Positions 34,568 to 43,475 of a DNA stretch of 64,000 nt are shown here, piece after piece (the first letter of the stretch is position 1; every line of letters begins with the position of its first letter). Where the stretch lies: positions 160,704 through 224,703 of IMG/VR virus record IMGVR_UViG_3300036770_007495; one strand, given 5' to 3'. Under the pieces are notes generated by a model. It did no database searches and was not told the DNA's origin. It saw nothing but the letters and a program-made list of their open reading frames with translations. The position numbers were made by a program, and so were the translations under genes. This DNA comes from a virus.

Positions 34568-35062
34568 ATGACTGAAAATTCTCTTACAATGCCAACATCT
34601 GGATGCTTGAATGTGCACAGTGAATTTGATTTGTTCACCAAGCTCAAGTTTACCAAGACGCATGAAAATGCTAAACTACCACAGAAGAATCATGCATCAG
34701 ATACTGGTTATGATGTGTTCTGTGTTGAAGACAAAGTGATTCCTGCTCGTGGTTCTGCTGTTGTTGATGTGGGTCTTAAATTTGCTCACATTCCCTTTGG
34801 CACCTGGATCAAAGTGGAAGGTCGATCTGGACTTGGATTCAAGCATGGCATCATGCCACATCCTGGCATCATTGACAATGGATACAGAGGTGATGCAGGC
34901 ATCAAGCTTTACAACATGACTGATGTTGATTATCATGTCAAGGCTGGTGATCGCATTGCACAGTTTGTGATGTATCCAATGATAGCAGCTTCTAGTGTTG
35001 AATTTGGTGAAGCACAAGAATCTGATCGTGGTGAAAAAGGTTTTGGAGCATCTGGAAAATAA
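34568..35062 (+). CDS. dut: dUTP diphosphatase (trimeric dUTPase)
   Basis: A 164-residue protein with all five dUTPase motifs: ASDTGYDV (43-50), RSGLGFKHG (86-94), GIIDNGYRGD (100-109) with the catalytic Asp and the uracil-side Tyr, GDRIAQFV (127-134) and RGEKGFGASG (154-163). It hydrolyses dUTP to dUMP and pyrophosphate, keeping uracil out of phage DNA and feeding dTMP synthesis. It leads an early-type operon with the 30-aa peptide and the clamp loader. Confidence 0.95.
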   Translation: MTENSLTMPTSGCLNVHSEFDLFTKLKFTKTHENAKLPQKNHASDTGYDVFCVEDKVIPARGSAVVDVGLKFAHIPFGTWIKVEGRSGLGFKHGIMPHPGIIDNGYRGDAGIKLYNMTDVDYHVKAGDRIAQFVMYPMIAASSVEFGEAQESDRGEKGFGASGK

Positions 35063-35066
35063 TCTT

Positions 35067-35159
35067 ATGGCAAAAATACAACGAGTAAAAGAAGTGGTGC
35101 GCAAGGGCGTTCGCATTCGCAAAACTGTCACAGTTACAACCAAGCGAGTCAAAAAGTAA
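35067..35159 (+). CDS. 30-residue highly basic peptide
   Basis: A 30-codon frame starting MAKIQRVKEVVRKG and ending TTKRVKK fits exactly between dUTPase and clamp loader. It begins 4 nt after the dUTPase stop and overlaps the next start as TAATG. About 12 of 30 residues are Lys or Arg. This tight packing is the pattern of true genes here. A nucleic-acid-binding or host-enzyme-modulating peptide is possible; the family is not recognised. Confidence 0.55.
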   Translation: MAKIQRVKEVVRKGVRIRKTVTVTTKRVKK

Positions 35160-36091
35160 TGTCTAAACTAGATGGATTGTGGGTTGAAAAATATCGACCC
35201 AAAACATTGAATGAGATGTGCTTGAATGAAGACATCAAGCAGCTCATCATCAATTACACCAACAAGCAGGAGATTCCCAACCTGTTGCTTGTTGGCAAGC
35301 CTGGCATTGGCAAAACAAGTCTTGCGCGCATCATTGTGCAAGACTTGCTTCAATGTCAGTATCTTTACATCAATGCTTCAGATGAAAATGGCATTGATAC
35401 AGTTCGTGGCAAAATCATGAACTTCGCGCAAACCAGAAGCATTGATGGCAAAATCAAAGTCATCTTGCTTGATGAGGTGGATGGTTTCTCTGAACAAGGT
35501 CAAAATGCATTGCGCAACACCATGGAAGAGTATGCCAAGTATACTCGCTTCATCTTGACTGCAAATTATTTGCATCGCATCAAGCCTGCACTGCAGAGTC
35601 GTTGTCAAAGCATCCATGTTGAATCTTCTCTTGTGGATGTTGTGAAGCGCTGTGCAAACATCTTGAAGCAAGAGAACATCAAGATTGAAAACAGTGATAC
35701 CAAAGCATTTGGCAACATCATCAAGTCTCTGTATCCTGACATTCGCAAAATCATTGGCAATTTGCAGCGCATGTGCTCTTCAGGAGTTCTTGTGGTGTCT
35801 CAAAGCAATGATGCTGATGTTGCCAAGGATGTGTTGCAGAAAATCATTGCCAAGACTGATTGTGTTGCATTGAGACAGTTCATCATCAACAATGAAGATG
35901 AATTTGCAGCAGATTACAACAATTTGCTGAAAAATATGCTCAATGCAGTGTATTCACATGAGCATTTGCTAGATGCACAAAAACAGATGCTAATTTGCAT
36001 CATTGCAGAGCACTTGTATCGCGCTGCATTTGTCATGGATCAGGAAATCAATGCATTTCATTGTTGCCTGAACATGCTCAACATCACTTGA
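35159..36091 (+). CDS. gp44: Sliding clamp loader ATPase (gp44-like)
   Basis: A 310-residue protein; T4 gp44 is 319. LWVEKYRPKTLNEM (7-20), Walker A GKPGIGKTS (46-54), Walker B LLDEVD (103-108), sensor-1 region FILTANY (131-137) and the SRC motif (147-149) identify an AAA+ RFC/gp44 clamp-loader subunit, which opens the gp45 clamp on DNA. Gp62 and gp45 are not visible in the window. Third gene of the dUTPase operon; its end overlaps the convergent 36084 gene by 8 nt. Confidence 0.95.
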   Translation: MSKLDGLWVEKYRPKTLNEMCLNEDIKQLIINYTNKQEIPNLLLVGKPGIGKTSLARIIVQDLLQCQYLYINASDENGIDTVRGKIMNFAQTRSIDGKIKVILLDEVDGFSEQGQNALRNTMEEYAKYTRFILTANYLHRIKPALQSRCQSIHVESSLVDVVKRCANILKQENIKIENSDTKAFGNIIKSLYPDIRKIIGNLQRMCSSGVLVVSQSNDADVAKDVLQKIIAKTDCVALRQFIINNEDEFAADYNNLLKNMLNAVYSHEHLLDAQKQMLICIIAEHLYRAAFVMDQEINAFHCCLNMLNIT

Positions 36092-36647
36092 GATACTTTA
36101 CGTACTCTTTAGCAGAAGATGCTGGGATTTTCTCGTTTTTATCAGCGAGAGAGTCATCAGCATCTTTTAGTTTGCCACCTTGATCAGTCATGCGTGTCTG
36201 CTTGTAGGTGTCTGTGTTGGCATCCATGACAACTGGCTCAGGCTTGAGAGTTACCATGTTGTCTCTCTTGAGAGCAGCAGGAAGTGGTGCATAATTGACA
36301 CCATAATCAAGACGCTGCATCAAATCACATGGAACTGTGATGGCATTGTAATAGCGACCACCACCATAATCAATGGCAATGTCAAGCACTGCTTGGCCGT
36401 TCATATTGAACTCATTGCCAGGTGCTCTGGAAGGATATTCATTCTTAACAGCAACAACACGAAGATTCATTTCTTTGCCCATGTCTGCAATGCTGTCAAC
36501 AGCCTGCTGCATAGTGGGTGTCATTTCCTTGTAGCACTTGGTAGATTTGTAGTTGTCAGCAAATTTAACATAATCACCCATCAAATAGCCTCCGATTTGA
36601 TAGCGCTTTTGTGTATTCTCCAAGAGATCTAGATATTTGCTTTTCAT
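36084..36647 (-). CDS. Hypothetical late protein
   Basis: A 187-residue protein. I chose the second of two ATGs (36645-36647, MKSKYLDLLENTQ) because it is 6 nt from the late promoter while the first would touch it. IGGYLMGDYVKFADNYKS (~16-33) and a mid-protein FNMNGQAVLDIAIDYGGGRY are notable. The C-terminus is charged. Resembles uncharacterised conserved proteins of T4-like environmental phages in general style; function unknown. Confidence 0.6.
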   Translation of the reverse strand: MKSKYLDLLENTQKRYQIGGYLMGDYVKFADNYKSTKCYKEMTPTMQQAVDSIADMGKEMNLRVVAVKNEYPSRAPGNEFNMNGQAVLDIAIDYGGGRYYNAITVPCDLMQRLDYGVNYAPLPAALKRDNMVTLKPEPVVMDANTDTYKQTRMTDQGGKLKDADDSLADKNEKIPASSAKEYVKYLK

Positions 36648-36653
36648 CAACAT

Positions 36654-36660
36654 TATTTAT
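36654..36660 (-). promoter_or_regulatory. T4-like late promoter (ATAAATA), 6 nt before the ATG at 36647
   Basis: Sits in a 5-bp palindrome (AACAT/ATGTT, 36649-36663) and is divergent from the gp25 promoter 11 nt away. Confidence 0.75.
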
Positions 36661-36663
36661 GTT

Positions 36664-36693
36664 ATTGGCTGCTAAATAATAGCAATGGCCAAT
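36664..36693 (+). repeat. 11-bp inverted repeat with the gp25 start codon as a bulge
   Basis: ATTGGC-TGCTA pairs with TAGCA-GCCAAT around a 5-nt loop. The three bases left unpaired are exactly the ATG at 36685-36687. The late promoter lies across the loop. Confidence 0.75.
36672..36678 (+). promoter_or_regulatory. T4-like late promoter (CTAAATA), 6 nt before the gp25 ATG
   Basis: CTAAATA on the plus strand, inside the 11-bp inverted repeat. Confidence 0.75.
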
Positions 36694-37161
36694 GTTAATA
36701 TTGTGTTTCCCAAAGTGGAAAAAGTGAATGAAAATTTCACGTATTCTGACTTGCATCTTGATTTGCAAGTGCAGCAGCTTGTAACCAATGAATCTGCTAA
36801 ACTCATGCAACAGCAAGACGTTGTAGCAGATTATGATTTGGGAGCAATTCGCAACAGCATCATCAACATCTTTCTCACTTCACCTGGTGACAAACTGCTG
36901 AATCCAGAATTTGGCATTGATTTGAGAGATTATTTGTTTTTGGCTGTATCTGATACAGTTGCAGCCAGCATCTATGATGACATCTACAACAACATCACTC
37001 GTTTTGAGCCTCGCATTGCTCTCAACAAGCTTCAAGTGATTCCTGATTATGATAACCAGCAGTACACGATAAATATGTCTATAAGTGTTCCATTGTTGAG
37101 GGTTGATGAGTACATTCTGAACTTGTACCTCAACAGTGAAGGATACGTTGTATTTGCATAA
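36685..37161 (+). CDS. gp25: Baseplate wedge protein (gp25-like)
   Basis: A 158-residue protein; T4 gp25 is 132. The core AIRNSIINIFLTSPGDKLLN followed by PEFGIDLRDYLF (~52-86) is the gp25/GpW-family signature, also shared with type VI secretion TssE. It joins gp6 and gp53 at the inner wedge and starts sheath polymerisation. Followed after 2 nt by gp6. Start codon lies in a strong inverted repeat, hinting at late-only translation. Confidence 0.9.
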   Translation: MANVNIVFPKVEKVNENFTYSDLHLDLQVQQLVTNESAKLMQQQDVVADYDLGAIRNSIINIFLTSPGDKLLNPEFGIDLRDYLFLAVSDTVAASIYDDIYNNITRFEPRIALNKLQVIPDYDNQQYTINMSISVPLLRVDEYILNLYLNSEGYVVFA

Positions 37162-37163
37162 TT

Positions 37164-38981
37164 ATGGCTGCTCAAAACTTCACAGAATTCAATCTTCCTA
37201 AAAATGCTTATGCGGCATTTGATGCGGTGAGTCTCAAGAGCCTCATCATTGATAGGCTCAAGGCATCCAACGTATTTACTGATCAAGCATATGAAGGAAG
37301 CAATTTGTCAGCCATCATTGACATCATTGCTTATGCATATCACGTTTCATTGTTTTATCTCAACAATCAAGCATCTGAAGCATATTTCAATCAAGCATCA
37401 TTGTATGAGAACATGAACAAATTGGTTGCATTGATTGGATACAATCCAGTTGGATCTCAAACATCCATTGCACCATTTGTAGCAACAGCACAAAGTGGTC
37501 TGCCCATTGGAACATACATCATTCCAAGATACTCATTCATTGCTACCAATGGCATTTTCTTCTCTGTAACTCAAGACATTTATTTTGACAAGACCATTGA
37601 TGGTGAAGAAATCATTGCATCCATTGGAGATCAGAACTTGCTTTACCAAGGGCAAATGAGAGAATACCCTGCTCAAACAGCCATTGGAGAAGAATTTGAA
37701 ATTGTTACATTGACTGTCAACAGTCAAGTCAATACCAATGAGCCATTTGTAGACAACAACAACATTTTTGTTTACATCAAGGATGTTGATTCAGGTGCAT
37801 GGAGTGAATGGAAACCAGTTGCATCTCTTTTCACAGAATCAGCAACAAGCAAATCATTTGAAAAGCGTCTCAATGATCAAGGTCTTTTTGAGTTGAAGTT
37901 TGGTGATGGCATCACTGGCAAGAAGCTCAATGCTGGTGACACCATTGCAATCTACTACCTGCTCAGCAATGGAGCAGCAGGAGTCATCTCTGCTAGCGCA
38001 ATTGCTGACGGTACTTTTGTAAGATTTGTTACTCCGCAGTATCGCGAAATCATCAACAACATCTATGCATCAGATGATCCTGTTGCAACACAAACTCAAC
38101 TCAACAGCTTGTTCATTGAAAATACAAACAGATCAACTGACATCAAGCCTTTGGAAAATGTTGAAGACATCAGAGCAAATGCACCAAAAATGTTTGCTGC
38201 TCAAAACAGAGCAGTAACAGAATCAGATTTCAATGCATTTGTTGCTCGCAACTTCACAAGCATCATCAGAGATTCACAAACCATCAACAACACAACTTAC
38301 ATCAATGAATACATCAAGTATTTTTATGACATTGGCTTGAAGCAGCCAAATGATGACTCAAGAGTATTGCTCAATCAAGTTGCATTTGCTGATGCATGTG
38401 ACTTCAACAATGTTTACATTTTTACTGTGCCAAGAAACTTCTTGGTTGGTGAATCACAGCCACAAACTTTGCCCATTGCTCTCAAACAGCTCATGGTGAA
38501 TGAATTGCAGGCTGTAAAAATGCAAAACGTTGAAATTGTGCCAAGTGATCCAGTGTATGTTGCAGTTGATGTGGGTGTTGCTGCAATTGGTGAAATACCG
38601 ACAGAGAGCATTCGCAACAATTCATTCTTGGTCATCAAGAAGCAAGCCAATTCAAAAATCTCAAGCAATCAAATCAAAACCAGTGTATACAATGCCATCA
38701 TCAACTACTTCTCTGTTGATGCAATGAAACTTGGTCAGCAGCTCAACTTTTTTGACTTGACAAGAGACATTCTTGCCATTGCAGGAGTAGCAAGCGTCAG
38801 TACACTGCGCAATGTTGATGGAGAAGTTGCATCAATACCAGGGTTGAGCTTTGTGTTATGGAATCCTCAATATGCACAAGAGGACATCATTGTGACATCA
38901 CAAAACATCAAGTTGCCGGTGTTCAAATATCCTTTCTTGATTGATAAGACTGCATTAATCAACAAAATTTTAGTTGAATGA
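37164..38981 (+). CDS. gp6: Baseplate wedge protein (gp6-like)
   Basis: A 605-residue protein; T4 gp6 is 660. Opening helices (YAAFDAVSLKSLIIDRLK ... FTDQAYEGSNLSAIIDIIAY) and the mid-protein FELKFGDGITGKKLNAGDTI plus AVTESDFNAFVARNF are hallmarks of the gp6/baseplate-J family. It forms the gp6 ring holding the wedges together. Immediately follows gp25 and overlaps the next gene by 4 nt, the usual 25-6 gene order of T4 relatives. Confidence 0.9.
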   Translation: MAAQNFTEFNLPKNAYAAFDAVSLKSLIIDRLKASNVFTDQAYEGSNLSAIIDIIAYAYHVSLFYLNNQASEAYFNQASLYENMNKLVALIGYNPVGSQTSIAPFVATAQSGLPIGTYIIPRYSFIATNGIFFSVTQDIYFDKTIDGEEIIASIGDQNLLYQGQMREYPAQTAIGEEFEIVTLTVNSQVNTNEPFVDNNNIFVYIKDVDSGAWSEWKPVASLFTESATSKSFEKRLNDQGLFELKFGDGITGKKLNAGDTIAIYYLLSNGAAGVISASAIADGTFVRFVTPQYREIINNIYASDDPVATQTQLNSLFIENTNRSTDIKPLENVEDIRANAPKMFAAQNRAVTESDFNAFVARNFTSIIRDSQTINNTTYINEYIKYFYDIGLKQPNDDSRVLLNQVAFADACDFNNVYIFTVPRNFLVGESQPQTLPIALKQLMVNELQAVKMQNVEIVPSDPVYVAVDVGVAAIGEIPTESIRNNSFLVIKKQANSKISSNQIKTSVYNAIINYFSVDAMKLGQQLNFFDLTRDILAIAGVASVSTLRNVDGEVASIPGLSFVLWNPQYAQEDIIVTSQNIKLPVFKYPFLIDKTALINKILVE

Positions 38982-41125
38982 GTGATGTTCCTTACAGCTA
39001 CGTATACTTTGATGTACTCAATTTCTCAAATGCATATTCTACCACAGGATATGCACTGAGTGTGTGTCCATTTACATTCTCACCTCGTGTGCAGAATGAT
39101 GCTACACTTTCCAACAAGAGAATTTTGTGGGACTTTGGTGATGGTACAACATCAACTGCAGTGACTGCAATGCACGCATACAACTTGCCTGGAACTTATC
39201 AGGTTACCATGTATTTGTATGATGCTCAAGGCAATGCATATTACAATGCATATGATGCTACAGTAACAGTTAGCAATTATTTGAATGATGCCATTGTTTT
39301 GTCTGCAAACAATTTCAACTTCATTACATCAGATGTAAATGACAATGCATTTGATGTCTATAGATTCAACTCTTGGCAAAACAAGCCAAAAACAGAATTC
39401 ACTATCTTGTTGCATGCCAGCGGCAACAATGCTCCTTACATTGATGAGCAGCAATACAACAAAGACAAATATGCGCATTTGAAGAAGTATAGCCAGTTTT
39501 ATCAATTGGTTTACAACAACAATTTGCAATTGTTTGAATATGTTCCAACCAACAACATTGCAACAACATCAACCAATTTGTATGCAAGATTGTCATCAGG
39601 TGCATTGGTGCCATGTGCTGCTTCTGATGCAGGATCCATCTTCATTGGCACATCTGGATATGCACAATGTGCTTATGCGGATGATGAGCCTACCACAAGT
39701 CATCCAACGCTCATTTTTGCTTCATTTGACAACGTTGCTTTCAAGGATCCCAACAATCTATACCTTGACACACCTTTTAATAAACAAACGTTGCAGACCA
39801 ATGCGCAATCGTTTTATTGCACCATCTCCTCACTTGCACCAAACAAAATCTTCATCACCAGCACAGGCATAAGTGCAATGCCAGTCAATACTGTGCAGTT
39901 CACCAATGCTCCAATTCCATTTGTGGTGCAAATTGCAACTGCAACAGATGCAGCATGCAAATATTGTTCAAATCTTAAGCGTGTGGATGCAATGGGTTCA
40001 TTGTCAGCCAACACCATTCAAATTTATGCATTTGATGCAACCACACAGCAAGTGCTCACAAGCGCCATTGTGGATGATTTTGGTGAATTTGCAAACTACA
40101 ACACAGGCATTTACAAAGGCTACTGTGCATTCTCTTCACCATTGACTGGTGTAAAAATTGCTGCAGTTGCAAGCGTATCTTCTGTTTTTGGAACTGTAAC
40201 ATTGTCTGCAACAACTGATGCATTGGAGATTGTTGACAACAACTTTGCTGTATTCAAAATCAATGAAAACTTTGACCAAGCAGCAAAGTACAAAAGCTAC
40301 CGCTTCCAAGAAACATTGCTTGACAAAGATGTGTTCTTTGATTCATTCTTGGGCACCATTGTTGGCAATGTTTCAGCAGCACCTGATGCACCAGGCAAGC
40401 GCATTCATGAAAAGCAAGCCAACTTTGTAAACAACACACAATTTGTTGATGTGTGCAACATTGATGCATTATATGCACTCAAAACCATGTTGGATGCCAA
40501 CATCTATCAGTTTGAAAAGTACAATTTTGCCACACCTGCAGAATTGTCTCGCATCATTGATCTCATCAGCATTAAACAGAGCAAACTTTGGGGTGCCATC
40601 AATGAATATGCTGAAAACTTTGATAAAAAAGGATATGTGACCAATGCATTGTATGGCATCAACTTGGGTGATGCACTTGATTCACAAACAACAATTTTGA
40701 CTGCCGGATCTGCTGCAGGTCACATTGTTGCATATGAAAAATTCAGTGGTAAGTATTTGCTCATCAACACTGATTTGTTGAGCTCAGCCAATGTGCAATT
40801 CATTGATGCAAACAAGCAAACATATGCATTGAGCGCATACAATGACTTTTGGGGGTGGGGGTTGGTGTTGCCTGATCCATTTGATGCAACAATCTTCAAT
40901 CACTACTATGATTTCTATGCATATGTTGCAACACCTGCTGGAAATGTACTCAACTCCACCATCAACTGGTCTGATGCACTCAACACCATCACCAGATCAC
41001 AAAGCTCATATGCTTCATGGACTGCAAAAAATGGCACCATGGAAAAACTTTTGCAACAAGCTCTCTTGCAAGGATTGACTGTGTTTTCCAACATAACAGG
41101 CCAGAGTGCTGCTTACATTGCATAA
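38978..41125 (+). CDS. Large baseplate-associated protein with N-terminal PKD domain
   Basis: A 715-residue protein. ILWDFGDGTTSTAV (~49-62) then HAYNLPGTYQVTMYLYD (~67-83) is a clear PKD domain. The remaining ~600 residues are beta-rich, Asn/Ala/Phe-rich and unrecognised. It follows gp6 with an ATGA overlap, where T4 relatives carry peripheral wedge proteins, so a wedge or fibre-docking role is inferred. A short G-rich stretch (near 40851-40865) encodes FWGWGLVLP. Its stop lies in the next late promoter. Confidence 0.6.
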   Translation: MSDVPYSYVYFDVLNFSNAYSTTGYALSVCPFTFSPRVQNDATLSNKRILWDFGDGTTSTAVTAMHAYNLPGTYQVTMYLYDAQGNAYYNAYDATVTVSNYLNDAIVLSANNFNFITSDVNDNAFDVYRFNSWQNKPKTEFTILLHASGNNAPYIDEQQYNKDKYAHLKKYSQFYQLVYNNNLQLFEYVPTNNIATTSTNLYARLSSGALVPCAASDAGSIFIGTSGYAQCAYADDEPTTSHPTLIFASFDNVAFKDPNNLYLDTPFNKQTLQTNAQSFYCTISSLAPNKIFITSTGISAMPVNTVQFTNAPIPFVVQIATATDAACKYCSNLKRVDAMGSLSANTIQIYAFDATTQQVLTSAIVDDFGEFANYNTGIYKGYCAFSSPLTGVKIAAVASVSSVFGTVTLSATTDALEIVDNNFAVFKINENFDQAAKYKSYRFQETLLDKDVFFDSFLGTIVGNVSAAPDAPGKRIHEKQANFVNNTQFVDVCNIDALYALKTMLDANIYQFEKYNFATPAELSRIIDLISIKQSKLWGAINEYAENFDKKGYVTNALYGINLGDALDSQTTILTAGSAAGHIVAYEKFSGKYLLINTDLLSSANVQFIDANKQTYALSAYNDFWGWGLVLPDPFDATIFNHYYDFYAYVATPAGNVLNSTINWSDALNTITRSQSSYASWTAKNGTMEKLLQQALLQGLTVFSNITGQSAAYIA

Positions 41126-41128
41126 ATA
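41122..41128 (+). promoter_or_regulatory. T4-like late promoter (ATAAATA), 5 nt before the ATG at 41134
   Basis: ATAAATA contains the TAA stop (41123-41125) of the upstream gene. Confidence 0.8.
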
Positions 41129-41133
41129 TCATC

Positions 41134-41544
41134 ATGAAATACTCTCTTGAAGCCGAACTCATCTGGGAAAACTATCTTAGTCCCAAAGAAGGTGGACTGC
41201 CTTTGCAAGCTGATCCTGCACAAGGAATGCCATACAGCGCATCACCAGGTGGTTCATCAGAAGATTGTGAACAAATGGCTTCAGCAGAACCAGCAGGTGA
41301 AGAAAAAGAAATTCGCATGGCCTTGGCTGATTTGCAAGCACTCATCAAGCAATCTACACAATTGATGCAGCAACTTGAAACAAAATCAACCATTCCAGGT
41401 TGGGTGCAGGCCAAAATTACTGTTGCAAATCACAACATCACAGATGTTGCTCAATACATGGATTTTGAATCCAATGAAGATTGCGGCTGCAGCAAAATGC
41501 AACAGCCTATGCAAGTTAAAGCAATGAGAATTGTTGCCATTTGA
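41134..41544 (+). CDS. Conserved hypothetical late protein
   Basis: A 136-residue protein (MKYSLEAELIWENY). A helical, Gln-rich centre leads to STIPGWVQAKITVANHNITD (~97-116), a PGWVQAKIT-type motif that I recall from small conserved proteins in many T4-like and other phages. A Cys-containing CGC segment lies near the C-terminus. Start chosen by late-promoter spacing; the open frame extends further upstream inside the 715-aa gene. Function unknown. Confidence 0.65.
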   Translation: MKYSLEAELIWENYLSPKEGGLPLQADPAQGMPYSASPGGSSEDCEQMASAEPAGEEKEIRMALADLQALIKQSTQLMQQLETKSTIPGWVQAKITVANHNITDVAQYMDFESNEDCGCSKMQQPMQVKAMRIVAI

Positions 41545-41546
41545 GA

Positions 41547-41930
41547 TTATAGTTGATTAACTATTTCTGCTCTTCTGATTGCTGAAATAATGTTTTGAGA
41601 TACCAAAGCATCCAAGCCGGCTACTACTCTAGGATCATCTGATACAACTATACCACGCCAACAAGCAAGCAAAAGTCTCAATGCAGCAATGGTAGAGTCT
41701 TCTGATGTACTTATACCTGCCATTTCTTGCAAAGTAAATTCAGAAATAAACTCTTCTGTATTGTTCCAGACTTTTACCAATTGAGATGCATTCCATTGCT
41801 GTAATGCAGCATCATAAGTATCATCTAATTCTTGCTGAGAAGGTGCAGGTAATCCATCTGCAAATGTTATTATACCATCAGACTCATTAGCCTGTCTTCC
41901 CATGAATGCCAAGTGAAATAAATGTGTCAT
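41547..41930 (-). CDS. Hypothetical protein downstream of tail fibre
   Basis: A 127-residue protein. Residues ~30-75 (APSQQELDDTYDAALQQWNA) look helical, and it ends AIRRAEIVNQL. It starts 1 nt after the fibre stop, so it belongs to the five-gene fibre/glycan unit. Small genes right after fibres are often fibre-assembly or adhesin-capping proteins, but no family is recognised here. Confidence 0.6.
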   Translation of the reverse strand: MTHLFHLAFMGRQANESDGIITFADGLPAPSQQELDDTYDAALQQWNASQLVKVWNNTEEFISEFTLQEMAGISTSEDSTIAALRLLLACWRGIVVSDDPRVVAGLDALVSQNIISAIRRAEIVNQL

Positions 41931-41931
41931 A

Positions 41932-43470
41932 TTATGCTTTTAGTTTATACCAAACCAAGAAAGAATTTGCAAGATAAGTAACAGTACCGGTAACACCACT
42001 TTCAACTTTTGTCTGAACTGTGAGATTTCCAGCATTGGCACCATTGTAAATAAAACCATTTACTCTTGCATTTCTTGCTGTGGCACCACCGCTGTTAGCA
42101 TTGGTTGTCACAGCACCATAAGCAGTAGCAAGGCTATTGCCTTCAGCTGCTGTAGAGTTAGCAATATAACCTTGTGCTAAAACTATTGTTGGGCTTGCAG
42201 GTCCAGTTATACCGAGCTCGCTGCCGGTTGTAGTTGCATTAGCAGTGTATTGAATATAACATTCAAAGTAGTATCTAGTATTAGGTTCCATGAAGAAAGA
42301 TAAGCCATCAACATTTTGAAGGGTTGTGTTGTTTGTAGTAGCAAAATTACCTGTCAATACAGCAACATTGGTTGCAAGAGATGACAATGATACTGTATTA
42401 CCACTTGTTATAGCTAAACTTGCTGTTGATTCTGTAAATACTAATGATTGAACTGTGGCCCATGAAGCAGAGTTTGAATTAACAGTGCTATATACTGATG
42501 CATTGTTAGCACTTTGTGATGCAAAACTTGTATATGTGCTGTTCCAGTTGTTAGAATTACCGCCAGTAGCTGCAACAATGCCCTGGCTAGATAAATTATT
42601 AACAAATGTATAATCTGCAAGTGATGCTGTTATGTTAGAACCAATTATATGAGCATTGTTGAGTGAATTTGTATTGTTAGATTGACCACCAAGAATAGAA
42701 GATCTGACACCGCTCGCGACATTGGATACTCCACCACCAACAAAAGAATATGTATTAGATGATGTGTTAGAATCACCCCCACCGACTGCACTAGCTACTC
42801 CACTAGCAATATTAGATTTGCCACCACCAATGCATGCATTAGTATTAGATGTAGAATTGAGATATCCACCTGCTATGACAGATTGAATACCTGCTGCAGC
42901 ATTGCCATTTCCGCCACCAACAGTTGAACTGGTGTTGGATGCGGTATTATTTATACCACCGCTAATTACACTATTCTCACCGCTTGCAACTTCTCCAGCC
43001 GCAGCTCTTAGTTTTTGCCAATCAGTTGCATAGATGCCTCGCTTATTGCCTCCTGATTCACTACCATCAGATATTTGTGCAAGTGTAGCACCAGTTCCTT
43101 TTGCTATTAATGCTGCATCAATATTATCTACTGTAGAAATTGCTGTGAGGGCATGAACAGTTCTAACATTGTTAGGAGATGCTGTTGATGATACTTGTTT
43201 AAAAATAGTCAAACCGTCACTTGAGACACTACCGCCCCATGTTGCTGAATTAGCATTAACAGTGGTATAAGCAGAAGACCATGTTGCTGAATTAGCATTG
43301 ACAGTTGTAGTAGTATTAACACCCTGAGTAAGATTCACAACCAAACCTGCATCAGTTTTGTATCTCAATGTTTTATCAGCTGCAGCATAAATTGCCATGT
43401 TGCCACTGCTTGGAGTAGCTGGCTCACTCGTCTCTGCAAATATTGCTGGAAATTTAAAATTGGGATCCAT
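41932..43470 (-). CDS. Tail fibre with YadA-like 15-residue head repeats
   Basis: A 512-residue protein. Residues ~165-275 contain seven consecutive 15-residue repeats of the type SSTVGGGNGNAAAG, SVIAGGYLNSTSN, SAVGGGDSNTSSN, the left-handed trimeric beta-roll of YadA/Hia adhesin heads. The region before (GLTIFKQVSSTASPNN through TDWQKLRAAAGEVASG) is nearly shared with the 45208 fibre. C-terminal ~200 residues form a distinct, probably receptor-facing part. Follows the sulfotransferase after 5 nt. Likely a trimeric fibre; receptor unknown. Confidence 0.8.
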   Translation of the reverse strand: MDPNFKFPAIFAETSEPATPSSGNMAIYAAADKTLRYKTDAGLVVNLTQGVNTTTTVNANSATWSSAYTTVNANSATWGGSVSSDGLTIFKQVSSTASPNNVRTVHALTAISTVDNIDAALIAKGTGATLAQISDGSESGGNKRGIYATDWQKLRAAAGEVASGENSVISGGINNTASNTSSTVGGGNGNAAAGIQSVIAGGYLNSTSNTNACIGGGKSNIASGVASAVGGGDSNTSSNTYSFVGGGVSNVASGVRSSILGGQSNNTNSLNNAHIIGSNITASLADYTFVNNLSSQGIVAATGGNSNNWNSTYTSFASQSANNASVYSTVNSNSASWATVQSLVFTESTASLAITSGNTVSLSSLATNVAVLTGNFATTNNTTLQNVDGLSFFMEPNTRYYFECYIQYTANATTTGSELGITGPASPTIVLAQGYIANSTAAEGNSLATAYGAVTTNANSGGATARNARVNGFIYNGANAGNLTVQTKVESGVTGTVTYLANSFLVWYKLKA

Positions 43471-43475
43471 ATGTA

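Noticed and set aside
40851-40865. G-rich stretch that might form a quadruplex
   Set aside because: Only two long G runs and a short third; it encodes FWGWGLVLP in a clear gene, so coding explains it.
42690-43010. Regular DNA repeats that might look like a CRISPR array
   Set aside because: Period is 45 bp with no unique spacers, and it stays in frame as YadA-type protein repeats.
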